Shown: in pieces, positions 50,697-58,980 of the stretch
Position numbering within the stretch: position 1 is the stretch's first letter
How the letters are laid out: every line of letters begins with the position of its first letter
Notes under the pieces: model-generated
Databases searched by the model: none
What the model saw: the letters and a program-made list of their open reading frames with translations, nothing else
Told to the model about the DNA's origin: nothing
Assembly: GCA_034933245.1 (NCBI GenBank)
Contig: JAYFNX010000026.1
Coordinates: forward strand, 1 to 63,470
From: Pelethousia sp034933245
GTDB lineage: Bacteria; Bacillota; Clostridia; Christensenellales; CAG-138
Direction of reading: 5' to 3'
DNA length: 63,470 nt
Translations under genes and position numbers: made by a program

Positions 50697-53285
50697 TTAT
50701 GCCACGGTGAGCTTTTCTCCGTCGTAGTCCACGGTAAACACCGTGTCCGGAACCGGATCGTGCAGGATGATATGGCGTGCCAGCAGGGTCTCCAGCTTGC
50801 TTTGCAGCAGTCGTTTGAGGGGACGGGCGCCATACTGCGGATCGTACCCCGTTTGAGCAAGGTAAGTTTTGGCCTTGTCTGTGAGGCGCACATCCAGCCG
50901 CCGCTCCTGCAGGCGGGTCCTAAGCTGCGCAAGCAGCAAATCCGTAATCCGGAAGATCTCCTCTTGGGATAAGGGTTTGTAAAACACGATATCGTCGATA
51001 CGGTTGAGGAATTCCGGCCGGAAGCTCTGCTTGAGCAGGCTTTCCACATGCTCCTTGGCTTCCTCCGTAATCCTGTCATCCCGGATGCCGTCCAGAATAT
51101 AGGCGGAACCCAGGTTTGAAGTCATGACGATAACGGTGTTCTTAAAATCCACCGTGCGGCCCTGCGAATCGGTAATCCGCCCGTCATCCAGCACCTGCAA
51201 CAGCACGTTGAACACATCCGGATGGGCCTTTTCCACCTCATCGAAGAGCACCACGCAATAGGGATGGCGGCGTACGGCTTCCGTGAGCTGCCCGCCCTCG
51301 TCGTAACCCACATAGCCCGGAGGGGCGCCGATGAGGCGGGATACGGCATGTTTTTCCATGTATTCGCTCATGTCGATACGCACCATGTTGCTCTCATCGT
51401 CAAAGAGGGCTTCGGCCAGCGCCTTGGCCAGCTCCGTTTTACCAACGCCCGTGGGGCCCAGAAACAGGAAGCTGCCGATTGGCTTGCTCGGGTCCTTTAG
51501 GCCCGCCCTGGTCCGAAGAATGGCGTCGCACACGGTCTGTACGGCCTCATCTTGCCCGATCACCCGCTTATGCAGGATGGTATCCAGGTGCAATAGCTTC
51601 TCCCGCTCCCCTTCCATGAGCTTGGAAACGGGAATTCCTGTCCACCGGGCCACGATCCGGGCAATCTCTTCCTCGCTGACCCTATCCCGAAGGAGGCCTT
51701 CCGCCTTGCCCTTCTCCATTTCCGCTTCGGCAGCGGCCATCTCCGCCTTCAGCTTGGGCAGGCGGCCGTATTTGATCTCCGCGGCCCGGTTCAGGTCGTA
51801 CCCGCGCTCGGCTTGCTCCATTTCGGCGTTGATCTTCTCCATCTCCTCCCGGAGGGCCTGAACCTTCTTAATGGAGTCCTTCTCCGTTTCCCACCTGGCT
51901 TTCAGGGTGGCAAACTTCTCACGCTGCCCGGCCAATTCTTTGCGGATATCCGCCAAGTGCGCTTCGCTCAACTTGTCGTTTTCTTTCGTAAGGGCGGCTT
52001 CCTCAATTTCCAGCTGCATGATATGCCGGGCGATATCGTCCAACTCCGTGGGCATGGAATCCATCTCCGTACGAATGAGGGCGCAAGCTTCATCCACCAG
52101 GTCGATAGCCTTATCCGGCAGGAACCTGTCGCTGATATACCGGTGGGAAAGGGTGGCCGCGGCAATCAAGGCATTATCCTGAATTTTTACCCCATGGAAC
52201 ACCTCGTAGCGTTCCTTAAGCCCCCGCAGGATGGAGATCGTATCCTCCACCGTAGGCTCATCTACCAGCACGGGCTGGAAGCGGCGGGACAGAGCCGCGT
52301 CCTTTTCGATGTATTTGCGGTATTCGTCCAACGTGGTCGCGCCGATGCAGTGGAGCTCGCCCCTGGCCAGCATGGGCTTAAGAAGGTTGCCCGCATCCAT
52401 GCTGCCCTCGGTACGGCCCGCGCCTACGATATTATGCAACTCGTCGATGAACAGGATAATCCTGCCTTCGCTGCGCTTGACCTCCCCCAAAACAGCCTTG
52501 AGGCGCTCTTCAAATTCGCCCCGAAATTTTGCGCCGGCGATGAGGGCTCCCATATCCAGGGAGAAAATGCGTCGTTCCTTAAGCCCCGCCGGTACGTCGC
52601 CCCGGACGATTCGCTGGGCCAGCCCTTCGGCAATGGCGGTTTTGCCCACGCCGGGCTCGCCGATGAGAACCGGGTTGTTCTTGGTTTTTCGGGAAAGGAT
52701 ACGGATGACGTTTCGAACCTCCTCGTCTCGGCCAATGACGGGGTCCAGCTTCTGCTGCTCCGCCAGGGCCACCAGATCCTGCGCGTATTTGCCTAATGCG
52801 TCATAGGTATCTTCGGGGGTGTCCGTGGTTACCCGCGCACCGCCGCGCACCTCGCCAAGGGCTTTGAGGAATCCATCCCGGCCGACGCCGAATTGCCGGA
52901 ACAACCGCTTCAGGGCTTCGTTCGGCGCTTCCACCAGGCCTAAAAACAGGTGCTCCACGGAAATATATTCGTCCTTCATGCGCTCCGCCTGTTTTTCTGC
53001 GGCCGCTAATGCTTTATCCAGCTGGGGGGTAATATATACCTTATCCGCCTCCCGCCCGCTGCCCGTTACGGAAGGGATCTTCCCCAGTTCCTGTTCAAGG
53101 GCCGCCTCAAAGCCTTCGTCTATGCCCATCCTGCGGAAAAGCTGGGCAAGGAGGGAATTTTCCTGCTGCAGCAGGGAAAGCAGCAGATGCTGCTGATCCA
53201 CCTGCTGGTTGTTATGTTGGATGGCCAGGGTCTGGGCGCTTTGCAAAACCTCCATAGAGCGTTGGGTAAATTTGTTCATATTCAT
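50697..53285 (-). CDS. clpB: ClpB disaggregase
   Basis: 862 aa, standard ClpB length. N-terminal substrate domain; first AAA+ module with GEPGVGKTA; the long coiled-coil middle domain (about residues 410-525, Glu/Lys/Arg rich) that marks ClpB against ClpC; second AAA+ module with GPTGVGKTELAKAL. Works with DnaK to rescue aggregated protein. ATG after AAGGAGG. Under a CIRCE operator with a leader of about 180 nt. Confidence 0.97.
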   Translation of the reverse strand: MNMNKFTQRSMEVLQSAQTLAIQHNNQQVDQQHLLLSLLQQENSLLAQLFRRMGIDEGFEAALEQELGKIPSVTGSGREADKVYITPQLDKALAAAEKQAERMKDEYISVEHLFLGLVEAPNEALKRLFRQFGVGRDGFLKALGEVRGGARVTTDTPEDTYDALGKYAQDLVALAEQQKLDPVIGRDEEVRNVIRILSRKTKNNPVLIGEPGVGKTAIAEGLAQRIVRGDVPAGLKERRIFSLDMGALIAGAKFRGEFEERLKAVLGEVKRSEGRIILFIDELHNIVGAGRTEGSMDAGNLLKPMLARGELHCIGATTLDEYRKYIEKDAALSRRFQPVLVDEPTVEDTISILRGLKERYEVFHGVKIQDNALIAAATLSHRYISDRFLPDKAIDLVDEACALIRTEMDSMPTELDDIARHIMQLEIEEAALTKENDKLSEAHLADIRKELAGQREKFATLKARWETEKDSIKKVQALREEMEKINAEMEQAERGYDLNRAAEIKYGRLPKLKAEMAAAEAEMEKGKAEGLLRDRVSEEEIARIVARWTGIPVSKLMEGEREKLLHLDTILHKRVIGQDEAVQTVCDAILRTRAGLKDPSKPIGSFLFLGPTGVGKTELAKALAEALFDDESNMVRIDMSEYMEKHAVSRLIGAPPGYVGYDEGGQLTEAVRRHPYCVVLFDEVEKAHPDVFNVLLQVLDDGRITDSQGRTVDFKNTVIVMTSNLGSAYILDGIRDDRITEEAKEHVESLLKQSFRPEFLNRIDDIVFYKPLSQEEIFRITDLLLAQLRTRLQERRLDVRLTDKAKTYLAQTGYDPQYGARPLKRLLQSKLETLLARHIILHDPVPDTVFTVDYDGEKLTVA

Positions 53286-53463
53286 ATAGTCTTACCTCCT
53301 TGCAGGTAACTTTAGCATGGTTTGGATTGGGGGGCCTTATGCCGCCGTGTTTCCTTGGAAAAGCCACCCAGAGGCTTTTCGTGCGGCTTGGCGGTATTCC
53401 AGCCGGATACCAGGCGCCAGGCTAAGTGGATGGAGCCGGACACCGGGTTCCTCTTCCGCCTTG
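53286..53463 (-). promoter_or_regulatory. Long structured 5' leader of clpB
   Basis: About 180 nt between CIRCE and the start codon. Read on the minus strand it holds GAAAAGCC-TCTGGGT-GGCTTTTC (53380-53358), an upstream hairpin GGTATCC/GGAATACC, and outer pairing AGCCGC/GCGGC that encloses the first hairpin. I cannot assign it to a known RNA family. Confidence 0.5.
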
Positions 53464-53490
53464 TTGGCACTCTCTTTCTTCGAGTGCTAA
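53464..53490. promoter_or_regulatory. CIRCE operator (HrcA site)
   Basis: TTGGCACTC, nine-base spacer, GAGTGCTAA: one mismatch from the CIRCE consensus TTAGCACTC-N9-GAGTGCTAA. On the minus strand TATTAT directly precedes it and could be the -10 of clpB. Predicts heat-shock control by HrcA. Confidence 0.9.
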
Positions 53491-53549
53491 TAATACACCA
53501 TCACCGTGTCGAGATCCGCATAATAATTTGAAAGAATTGTGAAACCCAC

Positions 53550-53578
53550 TTGCAAAATTGGCGCGATTGTTGGATAAT
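53550..53578 (+). promoter_or_regulatory. Predicted sigma-A promoter of the 77-aa gene
   Basis: TTGCAA (53550-53555), 17 bp, GATAAT (53573-53578), divergent from clpB. Confidence 0.65.
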
Positions 53579-53620
53579 AAGAATAATCGGAATTGCATTA
53601 AGGCATAGGAGGTTAGTTTT

Positions 53621-53854
53621 ATGCGCATTAAGAACATCGCCGAACCTACCCGCTTCTTCTCCGCCGTGAACCAATGCAAAGGTCGCGTGGAGTTGCTTAC
53701 CAGCGAGGGGGATCGTCTCAACCTCAAGTCTGCCCTTTGCCAATATATCGCCCTTACCCAAATGTTTCAGGACAAAAATATTGAAGGCGTGGAATTGGGC
53801 CTGAGCGATCCTCATGATTACGCCATTTTGGCGGAATTTGTGATACCGGATTAA
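53621..53854 (+). CDS. Small hypothetical protein, 77 aa
   Basis: Function not recognised. Reads as a compact alpha/beta protein: EPTRFFSAVNQCKGRVELLT, LNLKSALCQYIALTQMF, GVELGLSDPHDYAILAEFV. The fold size resembles HPr-like small domains, but no active-site His is present. ATG after TAGGAGG; promoter and terminator are both clear, so it is an independent gene. Confidence 0.8.
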   Translation: MRIKNIAEPTRFFSAVNQCKGRVELLTSEGDRLNLKSALCQYIALTQMFQDKNIEGVELGLSDPHDYAILAEFVIPD

Positions 53855-53870
53855 GATTTATTTTTCGTTG

Positions 53871-53907
53871 AAAAAAGCGGCAGAGCTTTGGGCTCCGTCG
53901 CTTTTTT
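53871..53907. terminator. Bidirectional terminator
   Basis: AAAAAAGCG...GAGC-TTTG-GGCTC...CGCTTTTTT. Serves the 77-aa gene and the convergent metallo-hydrolase gene. Confidence 0.9.
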
Positions 53908-53919
53908 ATTTACCTGCGC

Positions 53920-54582
53920 TCATTCTGCCCGGCGCTCCTCATACGTAAGCACGATAATGCGGTCCTTGCCCAAGCTCTCCGGGGTGATGACGGCGTCGCT
54001 CTGGCGCATGCGGTGAACCCGCCAGTTTTTATCGGCTCTGTTCAGGAAGGGCAGCAATTCTCCAATGGGCATTTTGAGGCTCTTGGTTTTATAGTGCATG
54101 GGAATGACCACAGCGGGATGGAGCAGGTCGCAAAGCTCCAAAGCGCCCACATAATCCAATGTGTAAGTGCCGCCGATGGGGATAAGCAGGATATCGATGC
54201 ATCCCAGCTCCGCCAGGGCGGCTTTATCGGGAATATGCCCCAGGTCCCCTGCGTGAAGCAGCCGGAGGCCGTCCATCTCCACCAAATACATGATGTTTCC
54301 CCCCCGGATGGCGCCACCCTGGTTATCATGCCAGGTAGGGAAGCCGGTAACGGCGGCGTTCTTCACCCGAAATACGCCGGGCGTCGTTATACGCTGCACA
54401 TTAGGCCCCTCTGCCAGGCGGATATAATTATGATCGTGGTGATCATGGCTGGAGGTGACCGCATCTACCTCCACCGGTTGAATGTCATAGCCTGTTTCCG
54501 GGTCGCAAGGATCCATGAGAATGCGGGTTCCATCGGCGCCCGTAAGCAAAAAGCAGGAGTGTCCAAGCCATTTAATATCCAT
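53920..54582 (-). CDS. Metallo-beta-lactamase-fold hydrolase (UPF0173-like)
   Basis: 220 aa. Begins MDIKWLGHSCFLL; metal ligands in SSHDHHDHN (HxHxDH variant), LLHAGDLGH and VIPMHYKT. These are UPF0173/YtkL-like features. A hydrolase of unknown substrate; cytoplasmic. It lies 17 nt downstream of the next gene and is probably co-transcribed with it. Confidence 0.88.
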   Translation of the reverse strand: MDIKWLGHSCFLLTGADGTRILMDPCDPETGYDIQPVEVDAVTSSHDHHDHNYIRLAEGPNVQRITTPGVFRVKNAAVTGFPTWHDNQGGAIRGGNIMYLVEMDGLRLLHAGDLGHIPDKAALAELGCIDILLIPIGGTYTLDYVGALELCDLLHPAVVIPMHYKTKSLKMPIGELLPFLNRADKNWRVHRMRQSDAVITPESLGKDRIIVLTYEERRAE

Positions 54583-54599
54583 ATTTAATCCTCCTCAAG

Positions 54600-55205
54600 T
54601 CAGTATGTGTCATCATAGGCGAGCAATCGGGCGGCGCAGTCCGCCGCCTGGCCCAACGCGGCCGCCAGGCTCCGCCGGTCCTCCGCGTCACGCCCCCGCA
54701 TAAGGCCCACAAGCGACCTTGCGGCTCGTAGCCTGCGGGTTTGCCGATGGGCATCCGCAGCATCGAGAATGCCCATGGCCAGCCACAGAGCTTCCTTTGC
54801 TCGTGGGTCGGCCGGACATCCCCTGCCGCCCTTGCGGGACAGCATGAGCATGCGGGCGATTGCATAATCCACTTCGTTTTGAATGGAGTCCGGAAGGACG
54901 GGCGGTGGGATGCTGGCTATTATATGCGCCATCCAGGCCGCATATGCCTCCCCGGAGAACAGAAAGCATGCGTGCCCGCCAGAAAGATAAGCTTGCTCCA
55001 CAAGGGGAGCCTCCAAAATGCGGACCATGGGGCCCGCCATGGCAAGATCCAGCGCTTCTTGCGGCGGCAGATCCGTGTGCCAAGCCAACGGAGCGGAAGC
55101 CTGGCAACCCCGGGCATCTGTGCAGATATCCGCTTCCCGCACCTGCGCGGCCCGGTTGAGTAACGTACACAGGGCACGCCGGGCCATTCCATGGGGGTTG
55201 ACCAT
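54600..55205 (-). CDS. Uncharacterised protein with possible ArgRS-like N- and C-terminal modules
   Basis: 201 aa from the ATG after GGGAGG. No clear family. The middle segment LVEQAYLSGGHACFLFSGEA has the flow of the ArgRS N-terminal end (vevAGPGFINFxL), and IQNEVDYAIARMLMLSRK resembles the DALR anticodon-binding helix (vqYAhARixSilRk). If so, it is an ArgRS-like protein with no catalytic domain. The resemblance is by eye only. Upstream of and probably co-transcribed with the metallo-hydrolase gene. Confidence 0.6.
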   Translation of the reverse strand: MVNPHGMARRALCTLLNRAAQVREADICTDARGCQASAPLAWHTDLPPQEALDLAMAGPMVRILEAPLVEQAYLSGGHACFLFSGEAYAAWMAHIIASIPPPVLPDSIQNEVDYAIARMLMLSRKGGRGCPADPRAKEALWLAMGILDAADAHRQTRRLRAARSLVGLMRGRDAEDRRSLAAALGQAADCAARLLAYDDTY

Positions 55206-55378
55206 GGCCCAGCCTCCCTTCCTCATGATATTTGTATCTTAGATTACGGCTTTTTGCGCGCAATGTCAAGAAATTGTCACGTCGAATATGAAATTTTTTT
55301 GTCTTTCCCTTTCACATATGGTCGTAGCAAGAGCAGGGCGGCGCTTCCTGGCGCCGCCCTGCTCCTTTTGAAAGGGAA

Positions 55379-56728
55379 TCAGATTACCAAGGTTCCGTCC
55401 TCGCTGTCGATGATGCGGAATACCTGTTCTTCGCTGCCGTCCTGGGCGTTAATGTAGATAATGTAGCTATCCTCCCCCAGGGTGCATTTAAACTCGTAAC
55501 ACAGTTTCTCCGTTTCCGGCGTGATGGGGATGAGGGCCATCTCCCTGCTGCCGATCTCCAGCTTAGGTGAAATTTTCGCCTCCGCTTCCTCCAAAGGAAT
55601 GGCGGGCTCCCCAAGCTGCCGCTCCACATGGCTAAAAAGGTAGTTGCGCGCATCCAGACCGATAACCTCCAGGGTTTCCCTATCCACCCAAACCTTCACC
55701 AGATCGCTGTATAGGATCACGTTTCCCTGGGTGGCCGCGCAGTTGATGAGCGCCGCGCCGCCGTAGTATTGCGCGTACGTTGCCTTCATGCCCGCATAGC
55801 CCAACTCCTGTAGCTTTTTAAGGGCTGTGTCCCGATAGCGCGCAGCCTCGCTCTGCTCCGGCTTGCCTTCCGCATTCCCGCTGGCGGGCTTCATATACCA
55901 GAGCAGCTTTCCGCCCTGCTTTGTAACCTGAACCTCCGTCCATGCGCCGGACTCATCCGAATAGCTGAAGCCATAGGCCGGAATCGAGGTTTCGGACAAT
56001 CCGTCGGCGTTCATGCCCGTGCCTGCAATGCCTTCCGCAATTTGCTTGGCCTGTTCCTCACTCACCTCCTGGCCGGAGAGTCCTCTTGGTTGAACCTTTT
56101 CGGCGCTTTCTGAGAAGGGACCGTCATAGATGAGGGTTGGGAACTCCGAAATCCCCTCGTTATTTTGCGCGTTATCGCCGGCGCCGGCCGGGTCCTCCGT
56201 TTGGGTATAGTAGCCGTCCGCCGTCATGGCTGCAAGGGGAATGCTCCCGCTTTCCAATCGCTGTGCCGTCTGCTCCGCAAGCTTGCGGCAGGCATCCCGG
56301 AGTTCCGTAAGGCTCTTGGCGTCCTGGTCGGATACGTCTACCCCCTGAATCGCCTTCTTTGTAAGGGCGTGGGCATAATCCCCGACACGGACCACAAATT
56401 GGTTCAATTGCTCCGTATCCACATGGGAAAGTGGAATTTGGGACATGCTGCTCACGGCGCTGCCCGAAAGCCGCCACACCTCATCCAGCAGGAGAATGCG
56501 CTGGGCCGGGGTGTTTACCGCCAAAAGCTTGGCAAGGGTGCTTTCCATATCGTACAAATTGTCGCTCAGATCCCCATAAGCTCGGCGATACATGGATTCC
56601 GTGGTATTCTTATAATCCGCGGCGCTGGCCTTTTGCTGCATGCCCCACCAGCTGACCACAACGAGGGCCACGGCCAGAACGGCCGGAATTACATACCGTT
56701 CAATGGTGCTTCTTGTTTTTTCACTCAT
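55379..56728 (-). CDS. ypeB: Germination protein YpeB
   Basis: 449 aa. One N-terminal membrane segment (about residues 11-29), a helical region (about 40-170), then PepSY-type repeats with QEVSEEQAKQIAEG and EEAEAKISPKLEIGSREMAL. YpeB is needed to hold and stabilise SleB in the dormant spore. It lies 9 nt after sleB, the usual pairing. Confidence 0.95.
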   Translation of the reverse strand: MSEKTRSTIERYVIPAVLAVALVVVSWWGMQQKASAADYKNTTESMYRRAYGDLSDNLYDMESTLAKLLAVNTPAQRILLLDEVWRLSGSAVSSMSQIPLSHVDTEQLNQFVVRVGDYAHALTKKAIQGVDVSDQDAKSLTELRDACRKLAEQTAQRLESGSIPLAAMTADGYYTQTEDPAGAGDNAQNNEGISEFPTLIYDGPFSESAEKVQPRGLSGQEVSEEQAKQIAEGIAGTGMNADGLSETSIPAYGFSYSDESGAWTEVQVTKQGGKLLWYMKPASGNAEGKPEQSEAARYRDTALKKLQELGYAGMKATYAQYYGGAALINCAATQGNVILYSDLVKVWVDRETLEVIGLDARNYLFSHVERQLGEPAIPLEEAEAKISPKLEIGSREMALIPITPETEKLCYEFKCTLGEDSYIIYINAQDGSEEQVFRIIDSEDGTLVI

Positions 56729-56737
56729 AATCCATCC

Positions 56738-57433
56738 TCACTTGAAAAACGCATGCTTGCCAATGGAAAGTAAAACCGGCTTGGAGAGCATCCACTTGTT
56801 GGTGGTTTTTTCGGGGTTGTAATAATAAAGACAACCGCCGGTAGGATCCCAGCCGTTCATGGCATCTCGTGCCGCTTTGATGGCTGTCTCGTTGGGCGAA
56901 AGGTTGATCTGCCCGTCCGCTACCACGGAAAAAGCACCGCTCTGATAGATGACACCGCTCATGCTGTTTGGGAAGGAACTGCTTTTCACCCGGTTCAGCA
57001 CCACGGCAGCCACTGCAACCTGGCCTTTATAGGGCTCGCCCCGCGCCTCGCCATAGACGAGGCGGGCCAAAAGATACATATCGTTGTTGTTGCTGCTTCC
57101 GGAACCGCCCTCCGAGGAACCGCTGGATCCCCCCGAAGAGCCGCCTCCTGCGCTCATGCCCAAGGCCTTTGCCGTAGTTGCGCCTACCACGCCATCCGGG
57201 GTAAGGCCGTTTGCTTTTTGAAAATAGACCACCGCCGCCTTAGTGCCTGCGCCAAAGATGCCATCCACGTTTCCACTGTAATAGCCCCATCGCTTCAGCT
57301 TTGTTTGCAGCGTTTTGACCTCCTCGCCCCGGCTTCCCACCCGCAGCGTGGCGGCCTGGGCCGTGATGGGGAGCAGCAGGGCCAGCAGGCACATGACGAC
57401 CAATGCCGCCGCCAATGCCCGTCGCTTATCCAT
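56738..57433 (-). CDS. sleB: Spore cortex-lytic enzyme SleB
   Basis: 231 aa. A signal peptide (MDKRRALAAALVVMCLLALL, cleavage near AQA), a peptidoglycan-binding domain (GSRGEEVKTLQTKLKRWGYY), a Ser/Gly linker, and the hydrolase_2 domain with LLARLVYGEARGEPYKGQVA, whose Glu is the catalytic acid. It degrades spore cortex on germination. The ATG at 57433 has AAGGA eight bases upstream; 57442 is also possible. Either way it overlaps spoIIR. Confidence 0.95.
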   Translation of the reverse strand: MDKRRALAAALVVMCLLALLLPITAQAATLRVGSRGEEVKTLQTKLKRWGYYSGNVDGIFGAGTKAAVVYFQKANGLTPDGVVGATTAKALGMSAGGGSSGGSSGSSEGGSGSSNNNDMYLLARLVYGEARGEPYKGQVAVAAVVLNRVKSSSFPNSMSGVIYQSGAFSVVADGQINLSPNETAIKAARDAMNGWDPTGGCLYYYNPEKTTNKWMLSKPVLLSIGKHAFFK

Positions 57434-57980
57434 CCGTATCATCCTTGTTCTTTCCTTCCTTCCAAAGTTTGAGGATTAAGCTTTGCATTTCCTCATCCTC
57501 AATCTCCCCATCAGGAAGCTCCAATATGCACAGGGGCGGGAACAACACGCACCACCAATTTTGTCCAGCGCCTTCTCCCAGCACCACCCGCAGAGCCGCA
57601 TACTCGCCGGCTGGGTATATGGTCCCCCCATAGGTGCGTTCCGGGAAAGGATAGCGCCCCAGGGCCAGTTTCGCACCATAGTTCATGCCGCTCTCCTGCA
57701 GGCTTTCTTGCACAACGCTTAGAAGGCCCCTCCCATCGGCCAGTACCCCCCGGCGCACGGACGCCGCGCTTTGGGTATCCAGCCGCCCGTCCTCATAAGC
57801 CAAGATGGCGTCCCGCACCCGCAGCTTGGCTGCTTGATCCGCTTCGCTGTCGCTGTTGGCGATCACATGTAGGCGCAGGATATTCTCCTCGGCCCGGGCA
57901 GTTTCTACCGGAAGCAGGAGCATCCCGCCACACAGAAGCGAAATTCCAGCCAGCAGCCAGAAAACCGGTCTGATTCGCAT
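57426..57980 (-). CDS. spoIIR: Stage II sporulation protein R
   Basis: 184 aa. N-terminal signal or anchor (VFWLLAGISLLCGGMLLLP), then the family signature LRLHVIANSDSEADQAAKLRVRDAIL (cited here as LHVIANSDS) and FPERTYGGTIYPAGEYAALR. Secreted from the forespore, it triggers SpoIIGA to process pro-sigma-E in the mother cell. ATG after AGAGGTG. A sigma-F-like promoter lies about 36 bp upstream. The downstream sleB-ypeB genes may be partly read from it. Confidence 0.95.
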   Translation of the reverse strand: MRIRPVFWLLAGISLLCGGMLLLPVETARAEENILRLHVIANSDSEADQAAKLRVRDAILAYEDGRLDTQSAASVRRGVLADGRGLLSVVQESLQESGMNYGAKLALGRYPFPERTYGGTIYPAGEYAALRVVLGEGAGQNWWCVLFPPLCILELPDGEIEDEEMQSLILKLWKEGKNKDDTDG

Positions 57981-58015
57981 ACAAAGCACCTCTTCTCACA
58001 ATCCTTTTTTATTAG

Positions 58016-58045
58016 GATTCTTGCCCAAGCGTAGAATTATGATAC
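58016..58045 (-). promoter_or_regulatory. Predicted sigma-F promoter of spoIIR
   Basis: Minus strand GTATC (58045-58041), 15 bp, GGCAAGAATC (58025-58016), fitting GYWTA and GGNNANANTW with one mismatch in each. It overlaps the ispE promoter on the other strand. Confidence 0.65.
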
Positions 58046-58048
58046 AAT
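58021..58048 (+). promoter_or_regulatory. Predicted sigma-A promoter of ispE
   Basis: TTGCCC (58021-58026), 16 bp, TACAAT (58043-58048). The ATG at 58055 is six bases after the -10, so the mRNA is predicted to be leaderless. Confidence 0.65.
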
Positions 58049-58054
58049 GACAGT

Positions 58055-58900
58055 ATGAACAGCAATATTTTAACTCTTTTGGCCCCGGCCAAAATAAATC
58101 TGACGCTGGATGTGCTGGGCCGCCTGCCGGACGGTTACCACGCGCTGCGCTCCATCATGGCCAGCATCAACCTATATGATGAAATCACCATCGCCCCGGC
58201 GCGAGAAATTTCCGTCACTTGGGAAGGAGACGTATGCGGGCCGTTGCCCGAAAACAATACCGCCCGGCGGGCGGCGGCGGCTTTTTTTGCGCAAACAGGG
58301 CTGGCGAGCCGCATACATATTACTAAACGCATTCCCGACCGCGCCGGTTTGGGCGGCGGCAGCGCAGATGCTGCGGCCGTTTTGCGGGGGCTGCAAAGGC
58401 TTTACGGCAATGTGAACGATGCCGCGCTTTTTTCCATGGCCCGCTCCATCGGCGCAGATGTGCCCTTCTGCCTTATGGGCGGCTGCGCGTTAGCCGAAGG
58501 CATTGGCGAACAACTGACCGCGCTGCGCCCGCCCACGCTGCACCTGCTTTTGCTCAAAGGGACAGACGGCATATCCACACCGGATTTGTTTGCTTCCCTT
58601 TCCCTGCCCCTACCCCATCCGGATACAGAAGCCGCCATTCATCGTCTTTTAGGCCCTGTAGAAGCTTTGGCTCCCCTGCTTGCGAACGCCCTGGAGGGGC
58701 CGGTTCTTTCCCGCCTCCCCCAGCTTCGCGAGTTGAAGGCCAGGCTCCTTGCGGCCGGAGCTCTCTGCGCCTTCATGACGGGCAGCGGGGCCTGCATGGC
58801 CGGGCTTTTTTCCTATGAAGCGCAAGCTTTATCCGCGCTTCCTGCTTTTGTGGATATTCCTTTTCGCACCGTTTGCCGAACAGGCGCTTTTGCTGTATAA
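58055..58900 (+). CDS. ispE: 4-diphosphocytidyl-2-C-methyl-D-erythritol kinase
   Basis: 281 aa GHMP kinase. LLAPAKINLTLDVLGRLPDG is the IspE N-terminus, and RAGLGGGSADAAAVL is the ATP-binding glycine loop. Phosphorylates CDP-methylerythritol in the MEP isoprenoid pathway. No Shine-Dalgarno sequence precedes the ATG, consistent with a leaderless transcript. Confidence 0.95.
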   Translation: MNSNILTLLAPAKINLTLDVLGRLPDGYHALRSIMASINLYDEITIAPAREISVTWEGDVCGPLPENNTARRAAAAFFAQTGLASRIHITKRIPDRAGLGGGSADAAAVLRGLQRLYGNVNDAALFSMARSIGADVPFCLMGGCALAEGIGEQLTALRPPTLHLLLLKGTDGISTPDLFASLSLPLPHPDTEAAIHRLLGPVEALAPLLANALEGPVLSRLPQLRELKARLLAAGALCAFMTGSGACMAGLFSYEAQALSALPAFVDIPFRTVCRTGAFAV

Positions 58901-58901
58901 T
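58873..58901 (+). promoter_or_regulatory. Predicted sigma-A promoter of murC within the end of ispE
   Basis: TTGCCG (58873-58878), 17 bp, TATAAT (58896-58901). The -10 overlaps the ispE stop codon. Confidence 0.7.
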
Positions 58902-58980
58902 ACCCCTATCCAAACCGGCTTTTGCCCGGTGCGTTAATTGTGTGTACATTTTTTTATAAACCCATACCGGAGGTGATCCT

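Noticed and set aside
57443..57500. Separate sigma-G promoter for sleB-ypeB inside spoIIR
   Set aside because: A near match to the -10 (CAAACTT) exists, but no GNATR-like -35 lies at the right spacing.
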